Positions 1 to 9,139 of a stretch of 64,000 nt of DNA are shown here, one piece after another. Origin of the DNA: Fidelibacterota bacterium (lineage in GTDB: Bacteria; Fidelibacterota; Marinisomatia; Marinisomatales; Marinisomataceae); contig BPEH01000003.1 of the NCBI GenBank assembly GCA_019654715.1, forward strand, positions 29,139-93,138. Reading direction: 5' to 3'. A program made the position numbers and the translations under genes. Under the pieces are notes generated by a model. That model had not been told where the DNA came from, ran no database searches, and worked only from the letters and a program-made list of their open reading frames with translations. How positions within the stretch are numbered: the first letter of the stretch is position 1; each line of letters opens with the position of its first letter.

Positions 1-425
1 GATGTGATTACAGATGCATTTTTACAGCAAATTTTACTACGACCAGCCGAATATGATGTAATTGCTACTATGAACCTAAATGGTGACTATATTTCTGACG
101 CAGCCGCCGCATCTGTGGGAGGCATTGGTATTGCTCCTGGCGCGAATATTAACTTTGATACAGGTCACGCTATTTTTGAAGCAACCCATGGTACCGCGCC
201 AAAATATGCTGGATTGGATAAAGTCAATCCACCCTTCGGTAATATTATCTGGGGCATTGATGTTAGAATATATGGGATGGAATAAAGGCTTCTGACTTGA
301 TTACCAACGGGTTAGAAAAAACAATTTCTTCAAAACGTGTAACCTATGATTTTCATCGACTACTTGACGGAGCCACATTATTGAAATGTTCAGAATTTGG
401 CGACGAAATCATTAACAATTTTTAA
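1..425 (+). CDS. icd: NADP-type isocitrate dehydrogenase, C-terminal part (frameshifted)
   Basis: C-terminal third of isocitrate dehydrogenase, which oxidatively decarboxylates isocitrate to 2-oxoglutarate in the TCA cycle. The 5' end lies outside the window. Visible family motifs are [20 protein letters not shown] and [13 protein letters not shown] (NADP-binding region), then [12 protein letters not shown] and [12 protein letters not shown] at the C-terminus. The order and spacing match the E. coli-type homodimeric enzyme closely. The frame breaks twice: near base 230, after KVNP, where the expected [16 protein letters not shown] continues in another frame, and near base 285 before [12 protein letters not shown]. 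Both look like sequencing errors because the conserved sequence carries on through them. Confidence 0.9.
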
Positions 426-434
426 TTTCCTATC

Positions 435-1418
435 ATGTTTATCGACTACGCAAAGATTGAGTTGCAAGCAGGCAACGGTGGAACTGGTATTGTATCTTTT
501 CATAGAGAAAAGTACATAGATAAAGGCGGTCCTAGCGGAGGAGATGGTGGCAAAGGCGGTGATATTGTCTTTTCAACCAATCCTAACCTACATACCTTAC
601 AAGATATTCGATATCGTCGTCTATATAAAGGGAAAAAAGGGGATCTGGTGGTCCCAATAAAAGAACCGGAAAATCAGGCGAAAATTTAGTAATAGAAATT
701 CCCTGGGTACTGTGGTTAAAAATGCAAAATCAAGCAAAGTGATTCTAGATATGGTGGAAGAAAATCAAACCCATATTGTATGTGAAGGGGGAATTGGTGG
801 TAAAGGAAATCATCACTTTAAATCTTCCACCCAACAAACACCGCGTTTTTCACAAAAAGGAATGTCAGGGGAAAACATCTTACAGTAGAGCTAGAATTAA
901 AAGTATTAGCGGATGTAGGGCTAGTAGGATTACCGAATGCAGGGAAATCGACCTTGCTTTCTGTAATGACTACCGCAAAACCAAAAATAGCTGATTATCC
1001 GTTTACTACCTTACAGCCCCATCTAGGGATTGTAAAATATGGAGAATACCAATCCTTTGTCATGGCAGATATTCCCGGGGTTAAAAGAAGGGGGCAAGCC
1101 AAGGGAAAAAGGGGTTGGACATCAGTTTTTAAAACATATTGAACGCAATAAAATTTTATTGTTTTTAATTGATATTTTGGATGAAATCCTCAAGACACTT
1201 TTAATAAGCTCAAAAAAGAATTAGAGACATTTAATGATACGCTTATGGAGAAACCAACCTTAGTAGTGCGTACCAAACTAGATACTATTAAAGATCCAGA
1301 AACATTAGATCAATGGAATGGGTTTTCTGAGGAATATATTGATATCTCATCTGTGAGTAAATCTGGGCTTGACAATTTAAAAGATAGACTAGTATCTTTT
1401 TTATCTAGTAGTTTATAA
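435..1418 (+). CDS. obgE: GTPase Obg/CgtA (frameshifted)
   Basis: Essential Obg-family GTPase acting in 50S ribosome maturation and stress control. The N-terminal glycine-rich Obg fold is clear ([20 protein letters not shown], then [12 protein letters not shown]). The G domain follows, with Walker [10 protein letters not shown] near 930-955, the switch-region [14 protein letters not shown] near 1000-1030 and the G3 motif ADIPG near 1066-1080. The end of the G domain is read in pieces up to the stop at 1416-1418. At least four frame changes (near 690, 850, 1080 and 1190) break the frame. Such damage in an essential, otherwise well-conserved gene points to assembly error. The gene starts 9 bp after icd and is followed by tRNA-Ser. 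Confidence 0.88.
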
Positions 1419-1431
1419 ATTATCCAAACTT

Positions 1432-1518
1432 GGAGAGGTGGCTGAGTGGTTGAAAGCGGCACCCTGCTAAGGTGTTATACGGGCAACTGTATCGAGGGTT
1501 CGAATCCCTCTCTCTCCG
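1432..1518 (+). tRNA. tRNA-Ser (GCU)
   Basis: Class II tRNA of 87 nt. The acceptor stem is GGAGAGG (1432-1438) with TCTCTCC (1511-1517), ending in a G:U pair, and the discriminator is G1518. The anticodon stem GCACC/GGTGT closes the loop CTGCTAA, so the anticodon is GCU, reading AGC/AGU. A long variable arm follows, then a T arm with gaggg-TTCGAAT-ccctc. CCA is not fully encoded: the bases after the discriminator are CA, followed at once by an ATG at 1521. Confidence 0.96.
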
Positions 1519-1520
1519 CA

Positions 1521-2243
1521 ATGAAAAATATCATAGCACTACTTATCTTAAGCTGTTTTTTAGTAGCTCAGGATCACAAGACCATTAATAAACCCAAATT
1601 GGCATTATGAGGATGGAGAAGGAATACTTTTTTGAAAGAAAAAAGGTAAAATAGGACTATTAAACTGAATTTCAAAAACATTACAGTCACCTAGAAGTTT
1701 GAAAAACCTAGCTTTTCCAATTGATATGTTCACAGGGTAAGGGTAAAATGCTAAAAAAACCTTTAAAGCTTATTCGATGTATGATAATGGTCAAATAAAA
1801 GAAGAAGGATATGTGGGGTTTTGGGAAAAAAGGGGGGAAAAACGGAAGTGGGAAGGATGGTAAAAAATGGTCAAAAAAAGTATAGCGGATCATATGGTAA
1901 TAAGATTGGTGCAGAAACCCAAAATTGGGAAAAGGGAAACTTGGTACTAATGGACAATTAAGATCTGTTGGAAATTTTCCTTAAGGGAAATTTTTCAATT
2001 TGCTTCCATGATTTTAAAATTTCAAATGAATACCTCTTGGTATGGGTTTTTTATTATTCAAATGGCCAAAAAAATCTGAGGAGTTTACCAATTAGTATTT
2101 TCAAAAGTATTCCAAAAGAGGGTAGAATAAAGAAAAAGAAATGTTAAAGATAGACATGGATTCTAGTTTTATTAAGAAATCCATATAAGATTTGAAATAA
2201 TAAAGTTATATGTTAAATTTCCTGAAGGAATGATCACTGTATA
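1521..2243 (+). pseudogene. Secreted YwqK/MORN-like repeat protein, heavily frameshifted
   Basis: An ATG directly after tRNA-Ser opens a signal-peptide-like start (MKNIIALLILSCFLVAQ). The frame is then lost within 30 codons. Pieces of a repeat family recur in shifted frames: YDNGQIKEEG near 1780-1810, KNGQKKYSG near 1865-1890 and YYSNGQK near 2052-2072. These are typical of the MORN-variant repeats of YwqK-like proteins in the FCB group. No single frame is open for more than about 60 codons, and runs such as gggggg and aaaaaaa sit at the breaks. It is either a decayed gene or an intact one spoiled by errors; I cannot tell which. Its 3' boundary is uncertain, and the next reading frame could be its C-terminus. 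Confidence 0.5.
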
Positions 2244-2768
2244 GTGGTTGTGCTGTATAGAGAAAAAGGTCGATGGTTTGAATGGTATGAAAGTGGTTGG
2301 GGAAAAGAATATTCAGTTGACGGTGTAGTTAAAAGCAGTCATAAGGAATCAGAGCAAGCATTTTTTGAAGAAACGTGGGAGCCTGAAAAAGACAAAAATT
2401 ATCAAGCAGCATATGCATTGGCACAAAAAGCATTTCTTAATGCGGTTGATTGGGATGGAGATCCTGTAGGAAGAGAAAAAGATTTTGTTGAATTCAAAAG
2501 TAAATCTAAACGAGATAAACGTACTTATAAGCAGTTTGTTTTTACTGGAGATTTAAAAGTGATGACATATAGAAAAACAACAAGGGTAAGGGAAACTGAC
2601 CCTTATATCCTTGAAGCTCTTGATGCTGGAGTCGGCCAAAACTATGGATTTAGTTATTACAAAAATAAAACTCAAACATATGGTGTTGGTGGTACTGGCG
2701 AGCGAACATACTTCATTGAATGCGATGATGGTGAGTGCAATATTGTTGATGAAAAATCTCAATATTAA
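2244..2768 (+). CDS. Hypothetical protein
   Basis: Unrecognised 174-residue protein with a GTG start, or the C-terminal part of the damaged gene just upstream. It is rich in charged and aromatic residues (KGRWFEWYESGWGKEY near the start), with a Lys-rich middle (FKSKSKRDKRTYKQFVF). The C-terminal end has two acidic Cys residues (IECDDGECNIVDE). There is no signal peptide and no clear membrane segment in the part seen. The absence of a convincing ribosome binding site, and the broken sequence before it, make the true start doubtful. The GYYY/DNGQ repeats seen upstream do not continue here. Confidence 0.45.
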   Translation: MVVLYREKGRWFEWYESGWGKEYSVDGVVKSSHKESEQAFFEETWEPEKDKNYQAAYALAQKAFLNAVDWDGDPVGREKDFVEFKSKSKRDKRTYKQFVFTGDLKVMTYRKTTRVRETDPYILEALDAGVGQNYGFSYYKNKTQTYGVGGTGERTYFIECDDGECNIVDEKSQY

Positions 2769-2860
2769 TCATGTTATCTCATACCCTAATTTTTTGTAGA
2801 TTTAATTAATAAAAAAATATCCATACTATTCTTATGCCAAAATTTTTTATATTTTAAGTA

Positions 2861-3683
2861 ATGAAGAAAATTTTTTAGCAACTCTTTTTTTACTATTATT
2901 TTTCCTCAGGATGTTGAACTTATTGATATCATGAAAGAGAAAAATAAAATACATGCCGAAAATAATTGGTCAGAATATAAAAAAAGTAAAGACGAAAGAA
3001 TACCTCCAGGAACTGGGTTTCCAGAAGACCTTTTTGATCAGAGAGATAAATATAAAATATTTACGATAGATGATGGTCGTACTGAATTAACTACTCAAAT
3101 TTATGATAGTTATGCTTTCGATGATGATTTTGGTACAATATGGGTTCCTTTCTGGGAAGGTGGTAGTAGATATCTAGGCAGTGGCCCTAGAATGAACGAT
3201 AAAAGCTATGTTGTTATCAAAGATAGGATTGAAAGAGAAGAGTTAATCTTATTTCTTAAAAATTCATACGATAAATTTGGAAGTTGGAAAAAAAATGCAA
3301 TTGAAAATAACATTACAAGCTATGAAAAAGAAATTGATAGGTTAGATATCTTATCTGTTAATTGGCACCAAAATGGTGGAAGCGGTTTTTTTAAAAAAAC
3401 TTATATGACTACTAACATGGTAATAAATTATGATGGGCGTGTTTCATTTTATATATTCATGCCAGGCGTACAAGAAAGAAGTGGCTATATTTATACTAAA
3501 GATGTCTCTGAAAGATTAACTATAAAAGACATTAATTCTTTAGAAAATATACTTTCTCAAGAAAGTGTGATTTCTCATATGGAAGAAGCTATGGTTAAAG
3601 ATAAAAAATTGTTATGGGTATTATATTATAAGATTAAAGAAATTGAGGATTTAGAAAAAAAGAAAGAAGATCTTTTTCAGTAA
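2861..3683 (+). CDS. Secreted hypothetical protein (start frameshifted)
   Basis: The open frame runs from 2931 (250 residues), but the codons before it read FPQDVELIDIMKEKNK without a stop. An ATG at 2861 begins MKKIF followed by a hydrophobic stretch in a shifted frame. With one or two bases restored in the T runs near 2875 and 2885 the protein gains a normal signal peptide ending before QDVELID, so I place the start at 2861. The mature protein is hydrophilic, with WVPFWEGGSRYLGSG near its middle and a Lys/Glu-rich, probably helical C-terminus. I do not recognise the family. An extracytoplasmic role is inferred only from the N-terminus. Confidence 0.55.
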
Positions 3684-3716
3684 GTAGCTTAAATCATACT
3701 ATAACCATACCACCTA

Positions 3717-4238
3717 ATGAAAAAAATATTCATCATTACATCCATTGCTTTAACAGCCTTTGTTTTAATACAGTGTGAGGATGTATCAAGCGAAGAAGAT
3801 TCTCAAGACGTATCCATTGCATTTGATATGCGTTTGCCAGTAGATAGTAATGGGTATTATCATTTAACACTCAAAAAAGATGCAAATTCGTGGCAAACAA
3901 TCCATCGGGTTGATGGGGTTGTTACTGATGAATCTGGTCCAGTATTCTACCAAAGAATCACTTGGGAGAGCAATTTATATTGGTATCTTGGAGATACATT
4001 GGGATATATAGTCAAAAGAGCATTATCAGATGATGTTGTTTATGTATCTTATGATACGATTTATATTACAGGATTTAATGGTATGGAAGTTCCAACAAGC
4101 AATGCGGTAAGTTATAGCAATAGTGATGGAGAAATAAGTAATATGATTGCCCCAGTAAAGTCAATGGAGGGAGACACGTTATTGTTGACAGCATATTACG
4201 ATGACAATCATGCTACATTTGGTATAGTGTTAGATTAA
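3717..4238 (+). CDS. Lipoprotein, hypothetical
   Basis: A 173-residue protein with a lipoprotein signal peptide: basic start MKK, hydrophobic core, and lipobox-like VLIQC near residues 16-20, followed by acidic EDVSSEEDSQD. The mature part is probably beta-rich, with alternating aromatic and polar residues (YYHLTLKKD, WESNLYWYLGD). It is likely anchored in a membrane facing the periplasm or surface. No named domain is recognised. It lies 33 bp after a secreted unknown and 40 bp before a CPBP protease gene, all on the same strand. Confidence 0.6.
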   Translation: MKKIFIITSIALTAFVLIQCEDVSSEEDSQDVSIAFDMRLPVDSNGYYHLTLKKDANSWQTIHRVDGVVTDESGPVFYQRITWESNLYWYLGDTLGYIVKRALSDDVVYVSYDTIYITGFNGMEVPTSNAVSYSNSDGEISNMIAPVKSMEGDTLLLTAYYDDNHATFGIVLD

Positions 4239-4278
4239 TAACAAAAAGAATTTAAACTCAAAGAAGGGAAACATAATT

Positions 4279-5175
4279 ATGTCAGAACCAACAATTAAAC
4301 AAGGATGGCTTAGAGCATTAATCTTTATGCCGATTTGGTTTGTAACAATGATGATGGTAGTCGGAGGGGGAAGTGTATTAATGATGGTACTATCTGGTGT
4401 TGATATGCAGAATGAAGCGGCTGTAGGAGAATGGGCTATGGGAATGGAAAGCATGGGATTTTCATCACCAATAATGCTTGGTATGGCTGTGCTGCAAATA
4501 TTTGCTAGTTTTCTAGCCATTTGGTTTATGATGGCCATATTTAATAAAGAACCATTAACCAATATTGGATTATCCGTAAAAGGTCGCGGAAAAGAGATGT
4601 TAGCTGGACTGGGAGCTGCTTTATTGTTTATAGGCGGTATTTTCCTCATTTTATGGTGTTTTGATGCTATTATAGTAGTTGGCGAACAGCCGGTTCTATT
4701 AAGTAGTGAGATTATGGTGAGCTTAATGTTGTTTGTTGCTGCATTTGATGAGGAAATCGTATTTCGTGGTTATGTATTAAATAATTTGATGGATTCAATG
4801 AATCGATGGTGGGCACTAGGAATTTCTTCTTTAGTGTTTGCTTTAATGCATGCCGGAAACCCTAATGTATGGAGTACTTTTGTTCCAATGACAGAATTGT
4901 TTGCCGCAGGGTTTATCTTAGGCATTAGTTATACCTTTACAAAAAACCTATGGTTTCCAACCTTCTTTCACTTTGGATGGAATTTTTTCCAAGGATTATT
5001 TGGATTTGAAATCAGCGGAATGGGAGTAGATTCTTGGAAAGCAATTGCACATGAAAATTCAGGACAAGTTCCTGATATTATTTCAGGAGGAGCATTTGGG
5101 ATTGAAGGTTCTATTATTGCTTTATGTTCAACCATTTTAGGAACCGGTCTAATCTATATGTATTACACAAAATGA
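4279..5175 (+). CDS. CPBP family intramembrane glutamic endopeptidase
   Basis: Polytopic membrane protein of 298 residues with the CPBP (Abi/CAAX-type) protease signature. It has the paired glutamates and arginine of EExxxR (FDEEIVFRG, Glu158-Glu159, Arg163). The downstream histidines are in LMHAGNPN and in HFGWNFF. N-terminal hydrophobic segments include LIFMPIWFVTMMMVVGG and MLGMAVLQIFASFLAIWF. Members cleave membrane or prenylated substrates, or mediate bacteriocin immunity; the substrate here is unknown. The stop overlaps the ATG of the following lipoprotein gene (ATGA), so the two are probably translated together. Confidence 0.85.
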   Translation: MSEPTIKQGWLRALIFMPIWFVTMMMVVGGGSVLMMVLSGVDMQNEAAVGEWAMGMESMGFSSPIMLGMAVLQIFASFLAIWFMMAIFNKEPLTNIGLSVKGRGKEMLAGLGAALLFIGGIFLILWCFDAIIVVGEQPVLLSSEIMVSLMLFVAAFDEEIVFRGYVLNNLMDSMNRWWALGISSLVFALMHAGNPNVWSTFVPMTELFAAGFILGISYTFTKNLWFPTFFHFGWNFFQGLFGFEISGMGVDSWKAIAHENSGQVPDIISGGAFGIEGSIIALCSTILGTGLIYMYYTK

Positions 5176-5735
5176 GACAATCCTACACTATCATAAAAAG
5201 GATTATCGAGCTTATTATTTTAGGAGCTATATTGTGTTTATCAGTTTCTTGTTCTGATAATCTTCCTGATGGGACGGTAGAAGATCCTAATACAGGACAG
5301 CCAATGATAGTAGGAAGTATTGTTTTAGATGATCTAAAAAAAGAGCCATTTGAAGAATGGTATGCATCTGGTTTTCAAGGGTATGATGTAGATTTTCAAT
5401 TAACTAGTGCTATTGATGATCCGAATGGATATACATATGAAGTATTTCTTGGTACTTGGTGTGCTGATAGTAGACGAGAAGTACCAAAAATTGCTAAAAT
5501 ATTTCAAACACTAGATATTGCACCAGAAAATGTACAATATGTATGTGTAGATAGGGATAAAATTAGTCCTGGTGATGAACATGTAGGAAAAGATATTCGT
5601 TATGTTCCAACCGTGATTGTGACTAAAAATAACGAAGAAATAGGTCGTATTGTAGAAACCCCTATTGGAACCATTGAAAGCGATTTATTAGAGATTAATT
5701 TAGGAATTGCTCCTACACCTAATTACGCTCAGTAA
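5172..5735 (+). CDS. Thioredoxin-fold lipoprotein (TlpA/TrxA-like)
   Basis: A 187-residue lipoprotein starting at ATG 5172, overlapping the CPBP stop. The signal peptide is MRQSYTIIKRIIELIILG, followed by a lipobox LSVSC and a mature start SDNLPDG. The C-terminal half is thioredoxin-like, with GTWCADSRREVPK at the active-site position. A cis-Pro loop candidate follows in RYVPTVIV. The active site is C-A-D-S rather than CxxC, so the second redox cysteine is missing. It may act as a monothiol or disulfide-binding protein rather than a classic oxidoreductase. It probably sits at the periplasmic side of a membrane. Confidence 0.7.
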   Translation: MRQSYTIIKRIIELIILGAILCLSVSCSDNLPDGTVEDPNTGQPMIVGSIVLDDLKKEPFEEWYASGFQGYDVDFQLTSAIDDPNGYTYEVFLGTWCADSRREVPKIAKIFQTLDIAPENVQYVCVDRDKISPGDEHVGKDIRYVPTVIVTKNNEEIGRIVETPIGTIESDLLEINLGIAPTPNYAQ

Positions 5736-6012
5736 TTTTTTTATATTCTTCAGGGGTGTGGGTTTTCATGGTTAACGCATGAATTTCATCGTGCATATAT
5801 TCATCAACAACTCTATATACAAGTTGATGGCGTTCAATAAGACTCATTCCTTCAAAATCAGGACTTACTAATATCATACTTAAGTGGAAATTTCCTTCAA
5901 AGGTTGCATGATTTTCATGTTGCGCGGTGTAATCAAATATTTTGATAAAATCTACGGAGATAGTTTCTGATATTTTTTTCGAAATTATTGTCTGTAATTT
6001 TTCAAGCTTCAT
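5719..6012 (-). CDS. bolA: BolA family protein
   Basis: A 97-residue BolA/IbaG-like protein. The usual core is visible: HENHATFEGNFHLSMILVS, then RHQLVYRVVDEYMHDEIHALTMKT and a C-terminal TPEEY. Family members bind monothiol glutaredoxins and help in Fe-S cluster trafficking or regulation. The length matches short BolA proteins. It is convergent with the thioredoxin-fold lipoprotein gene and overlaps its 3' end by 17 bp. It diverges from the TPR lipoprotein gene, with only 14 bp between the two start codons. Confidence 0.88.
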   Translation of the reverse strand: MKLEKLQTIISKKISETISVDFIKIFDYTAQHENHATFEGNFHLSMILVSPDFEGMSLIERHQLVYRVVDEYMHDEIHALTMKTHTPEEYKKITERN

Positions 6013-6026
6013 TGTAACTTCTGTTT

Positions 6027-7649
6027 ATGATATCTGAATTTAATTCAAAAATAATTAAATCCTTATGTCTTTTGGTTTTTCTCCAGGCCTGTGCCTATTT
6101 CAATACTTTTTACAATGCGCAAGAACACTATCAGATGGCAGAAAAAATACGGATGGAAAATTTTGGAAATAAATTACCCTCAAAAGCTATTCAAGAATAT
6201 CAAAGCGCAATTGAAAAATCTGAGAAAGTACTTACAGAATATGGTGATAGTAAGTACGTACAAGATGCATTGCTCCTAAAGGGGAGATCTCATTTTTTTA
6301 AGAATGAATATGATAGTGCAAAAGAAGCGTTTAATCAATTACAGGATTCGGAAGAAGTTTTCTTTCAAAATGAAACAAAATATTGGTTGGCATTATGTAA
6401 ATGGAAAGATTTTAGACCTCAACCAGCTATTAATGATTTGAAAGATTTGCTGGAAGAAACTGAATTGGTGGATTTAGAATCTCGTATATACTTAGCGTTA
6501 GGTGAAATTTATCTTGAAATTGATCGACCAGATTCTGCATTTCAATTTTTAGATCGTGGAGCAGAGACTGCTAGTAGTCGTTTAACCAGAGAACAAATTT
6601 ATTTCCAGATAGCAGAATTATCCTATGGAAATGAATTGTATCAACAAGCATCTGATAACTACAAAAATGTTCTTAGTAATACCATATCGGTTTCAAGGAT
6701 TCGAGAATCGAATCTAAAAATTATTCAAACATATCGTTTATTAGGAGATCTTGATGAAGCTAAGAAAAGAATAGAACAACTGCTCTTAGATGAAAATTTT
6801 AACTCAATTAAAGGAAAATTAAGTCTAGAATTAGCAAAGATTGAATTAGACAAAAACAACCTAGATTTTGCTATACAAAGTTTGGATCAAGTAGCCCAAG
6901 ATAATCAAAATACTGAAGTTGCGGTGGAAGCATACTATTTGCTTGGGAATATCTTTCTTAAAAACCCAAATATTGATTTTGAACGTGCAAATTTTTTTAT
7001 GGATAAAGGAATGAAGCAAAATTTTAATTCTCCCTATAAAATTATTATTTCTAATAAACGAGATTCGGTGAATAAGATTATTACACTTATTAAGGATTCA
7101 GAAGGAGATATTTCTGATAATCCATCAATTTTATACGGAATTGCAGAAATTTTAGCATTTGATATTGGTAGCACTTATGAAGCATTAGATTATTTCGAAA
7201 CAATTATTAATAATCATGCAGAATCAAATTTTTATACACAGTCTTTATTTACTGCTTATTCCATATATAACAGAAAAAATGCCTTAGAAGGTGATGAGTA
7301 TAAAGAAATAATTTTAGAACAATATCCACAATCAGATTATGCAAAAATGATTATAGAAAATGAACAATTAAATCTTGAGCATGAACCTTCAAAGCTTCTC
7401 TTAACTGCTGAGTCACTCTGGGCTACTGATCAGAAGAAATCTTTAAGTGTTTATAGACAGATTCTAGACAAAGATTCATCAACGTCATCTTCAAATATTG
7501 CAGCATATTTTCTAGCATATTATTATGACTATGAGTTATCCCAAAAAGATAGTGCTATTGTGTATTATCAATGGATTAAAGAAAAACATCCATCTTCAGA
7601 TCAAGGAATCATTGCTCAGAAAAGATTGGAAGCACTTAATGTTGAGTAA
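6027..7649 (+). CDS. TPR-repeat lipoprotein
   Basis: A 540-residue lipoprotein. The signal peptide has a hydrophobic core (SLCLLVFLQAC) with the lipid cysteine near residue 22, followed by AYFNTFYNAQ. The rest is helical and resembles repeated TPR units (for example YGDSKYVQDALLLKGRSHFF, YLALGEIYLEIDRPDSAFQFL, AYYLLGNIFLKNP, AYFLAYYYDYELSQKDSA). The architecture resembles outer-membrane-associated TPR lipoproteins such as BamD or gliding-type proteins, but I cannot assign it to either. The last codons overlap the start of the dihydroorotate dehydrogenase gene by 11 bp, so it likely heads a long co-directional gene run. Confidence 0.75.
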   Translation: MISEFNSKIIKSLCLLVFLQACAYFNTFYNAQEHYQMAEKIRMENFGNKLPSKAIQEYQSAIEKSEKVLTEYGDSKYVQDALLLKGRSHFFKNEYDSAKEAFNQLQDSEEVFFQNETKYWLALCKWKDFRPQPAINDLKDLLEETELVDLESRIYLALGEIYLEIDRPDSAFQFLDRGAETASSRLTREQIYFQIAELSYGNELYQQASDNYKNVLSNTISVSRIRESNLKIIQTYRLLGDLDEAKKRIEQLLLDENFNSIKGKLSLELAKIELDKNNLDFAIQSLDQVAQDNQNTEVAVEAYYLLGNIFLKNPNIDFERANFFMDKGMKQNFNSPYKIIISNKRDSVNKIITLIKDSEGDISDNPSILYGIAEILAFDIGSTYEALDYFETIINNHAESNFYTQSLFTAYSIYNRKNALEGDEYKEIILEQYPQSDYAKMIIENEQLNLEHEPSKLLLTAESLWATDQKKSLSVYRQILDKDSSTSSSNIAAYFLAYYYDYELSQKDSAIVYYQWIKEKHPSSDQGIIAQKRLEALNVE

Positions 7650-8703
7650 TACAAGGGCAAAGATATTATCAATAGATTATCGTTTTATAAGAAGAACAAT
7701 AATTAATCTATGTGCTCGAAGACCTAGAGATTTAGAACAAGCTATCATTATTGGGGATAGATTAAATAGTGGTTTAATGCATTCTCCGCTACGCAATCTT
7801 TTTAAATTCTCTATTCCTAAAAATATTAGTGCATCATTATTTGATTTAGAGTTTCCCTCACCAATAATTGCGGCTTCCTTTAAAGATGATATAGATGCAT
7901 TATTTCAATGGCAATTATTAGGCTTAGGCGGTATCACATATAAAACAGTGCTAAAAACTCCATCAGATGGGAATAAAAGACCTAGAATACAGGAAATTCA
8001 ATATAATTCACACTATGGATTAATTAACTCGTTGGGTTTGCCAACAAAAGGTTTAGAACATTTTGTTTCTAATTTTGATAATAAACAAATATTGTCTTTT
8101 AATCGTCCTGTAGGAATCAGTATTGGAGGGAATAGTTTAGACGAATATTTAGATGTTTTTAATAAGATCCATCTCAAAGTACATTCTTTGGACTTTAAAA
8201 AAGTTTTTTATGAGATAAATATAAGTTGTCCAAATACACAAGATGGAAAATGTTTAAGCGACAATTTAGAAGATTTGTCATCGTTAATAAGAGCAATCCG
8301 ATCTGTTTCTTCAAATATAGTGATTGTCAAAGTATCTCCTGATAGTAACGATGAAGAGGTTCTAAATATATGTGAATTACTCTCTAATTTTGAAAAATGT
8401 GCTATCAATGTAGGAAATACAAAGTATATATCAACCCAATCGGTTGGATTAAATGCTAATGAGTTCTCAGAAGAAGGTGGAGGATTAAGTGGGATTGCTT
8501 TATTTGAAAACACTTTAAAGAGAGTTGAATTAGTACATAATAATTCTAAAATTCCAATAATTGCTACAGGGGGAATCATGGACTATAATCAGGTAAAAGC
8601 TGTACAAGATAAAGGAGCAATCTTAATTGGTATGGCAACTCAGTTAGTAAATGATCCATTTAAAATTCCTCAAATTAACACTAAACTATCTCATGCGTTT
8701 TAG
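7639..8703 (+). CDS. pyrD: Dihydroorotate dehydrogenase-like flavoprotein
   Basis: A 354-residue FMN enzyme of the dihydroorotate dehydrogenase family, which oxidises dihydroorotate to orotate in pyrimidine synthesis. Family marks are NPFG-like LEFPSPIIAASF, the KTVLKTP region, NISCPNT with Cys197 at the catalytic-base position, and the phosphate loop IIATGGIMDYNQ then GAILIGMATQL. A cysteine there is typical of class 1 (cytosolic) enzymes. The N-terminal 45 residues, with RFIRRTIINL and DLEQAIIIGDRL, look more like the helical membrane-binding extension of class 2. I chose ATG 7639 because it overlaps the preceding stop slightly; a further ATG lies in frame at 7525. Substrate assignment is by family only. 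Confidence 0.78.
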   Translation: MLSNTRAKILSIDYRFIRRTIINLCARRPRDLEQAIIIGDRLNSGLMHSPLRNLFKFSIPKNISASLFDLEFPSPIIAASFKDDIDALFQWQLLGLGGITYKTVLKTPSDGNKRPRIQEIQYNSHYGLINSLGLPTKGLEHFVSNFDNKQILSFNRPVGISIGGNSLDEYLDVFNKIHLKVHSLDFKKVFYEINISCPNTQDGKCLSDNLEDLSSLIRAIRSVSSNIVIVKVSPDSNDEEVLNICELLSNFEKCAINVGNTKYISTQSVGLNANEFSEEGGGLSGIALFENTLKRVELVHNNSKIPIIATGGIMDYNQVKAVQDKGAILIGMATQLVNDPFKIPQINTKLSHAF

Positions 8704-9137
8704 AACAATATTACTAATCTCTTTTATGCTGATAAGCTTTCGGTCCAAGCATTGTTTATGGTGATTATGTTAATTCGGATGGAATGACTCGGAAACAAAT
8801 TGAGGCGATACGCAACCATCCTAAGGTTCAGATAGGGATTGCTTCGTATTATGGAAAAGAATTTCATAGAAAATTAACAGCAAATGGACAAAAATTTAAT
8901 ATGTATAGGGTTAGCGCTGCACACAAGACTCTCCCCTTGGGAACAAAAATACGAGTAACTAATCTAAGCAATGGAAAATCACTTAAAGTTATTATTAATG
9001 ATAGAGGACCATTTGCAAAAGGTCGCATATTAGATTTATCATATAGGGCCGCACAAAAACTAGGATTTGTTAATCAAGGAACAACTAAGGTTCGTATTGA
9101 TGTACTGAATCTTGGTGATAATAAATATTATAAATAA
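8693..9137 (+). CDS. rlpA: RlpA-like double-psi beta-barrel protein, secreted (frameshifted)
   Basis: Small secreted protein with a C-terminal RlpA/DPBB domain: GIASYYGKEFH, KLTANGQKFNMY, AAHKTLPLGTKIRVTNL and VIINDRGPF with the conserved Asp. RlpA proteins bind or cleave denuded peptidoglycan glycan strands. The clean frame begins at ATG 8784. An ATG at 8693, overlapping the pyrD stop, starts a signal-peptide-like MRFRTILLISFMLIS, which joins in another frame near 8740 to GPSIVYGDYVNSDGMTRK. I therefore place the start at 8693 with one missing base. No SPOR domain is present. Confidence 0.8.
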
Positions 9138-9139
9138 TT

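Noticed and set aside
2769..2860. Intergenic AT-rich stretch as a regulatory site
   Set aside because: Only homopolymer A/T runs are seen; no stem-loop, repeat or promoter pair stands out.
7525..7638. Upstream start for the dihydroorotate dehydrogenase gene
   Set aside because: It would overlap the TPR lipoprotein by 125 bp and add 38 residues without family similarity.
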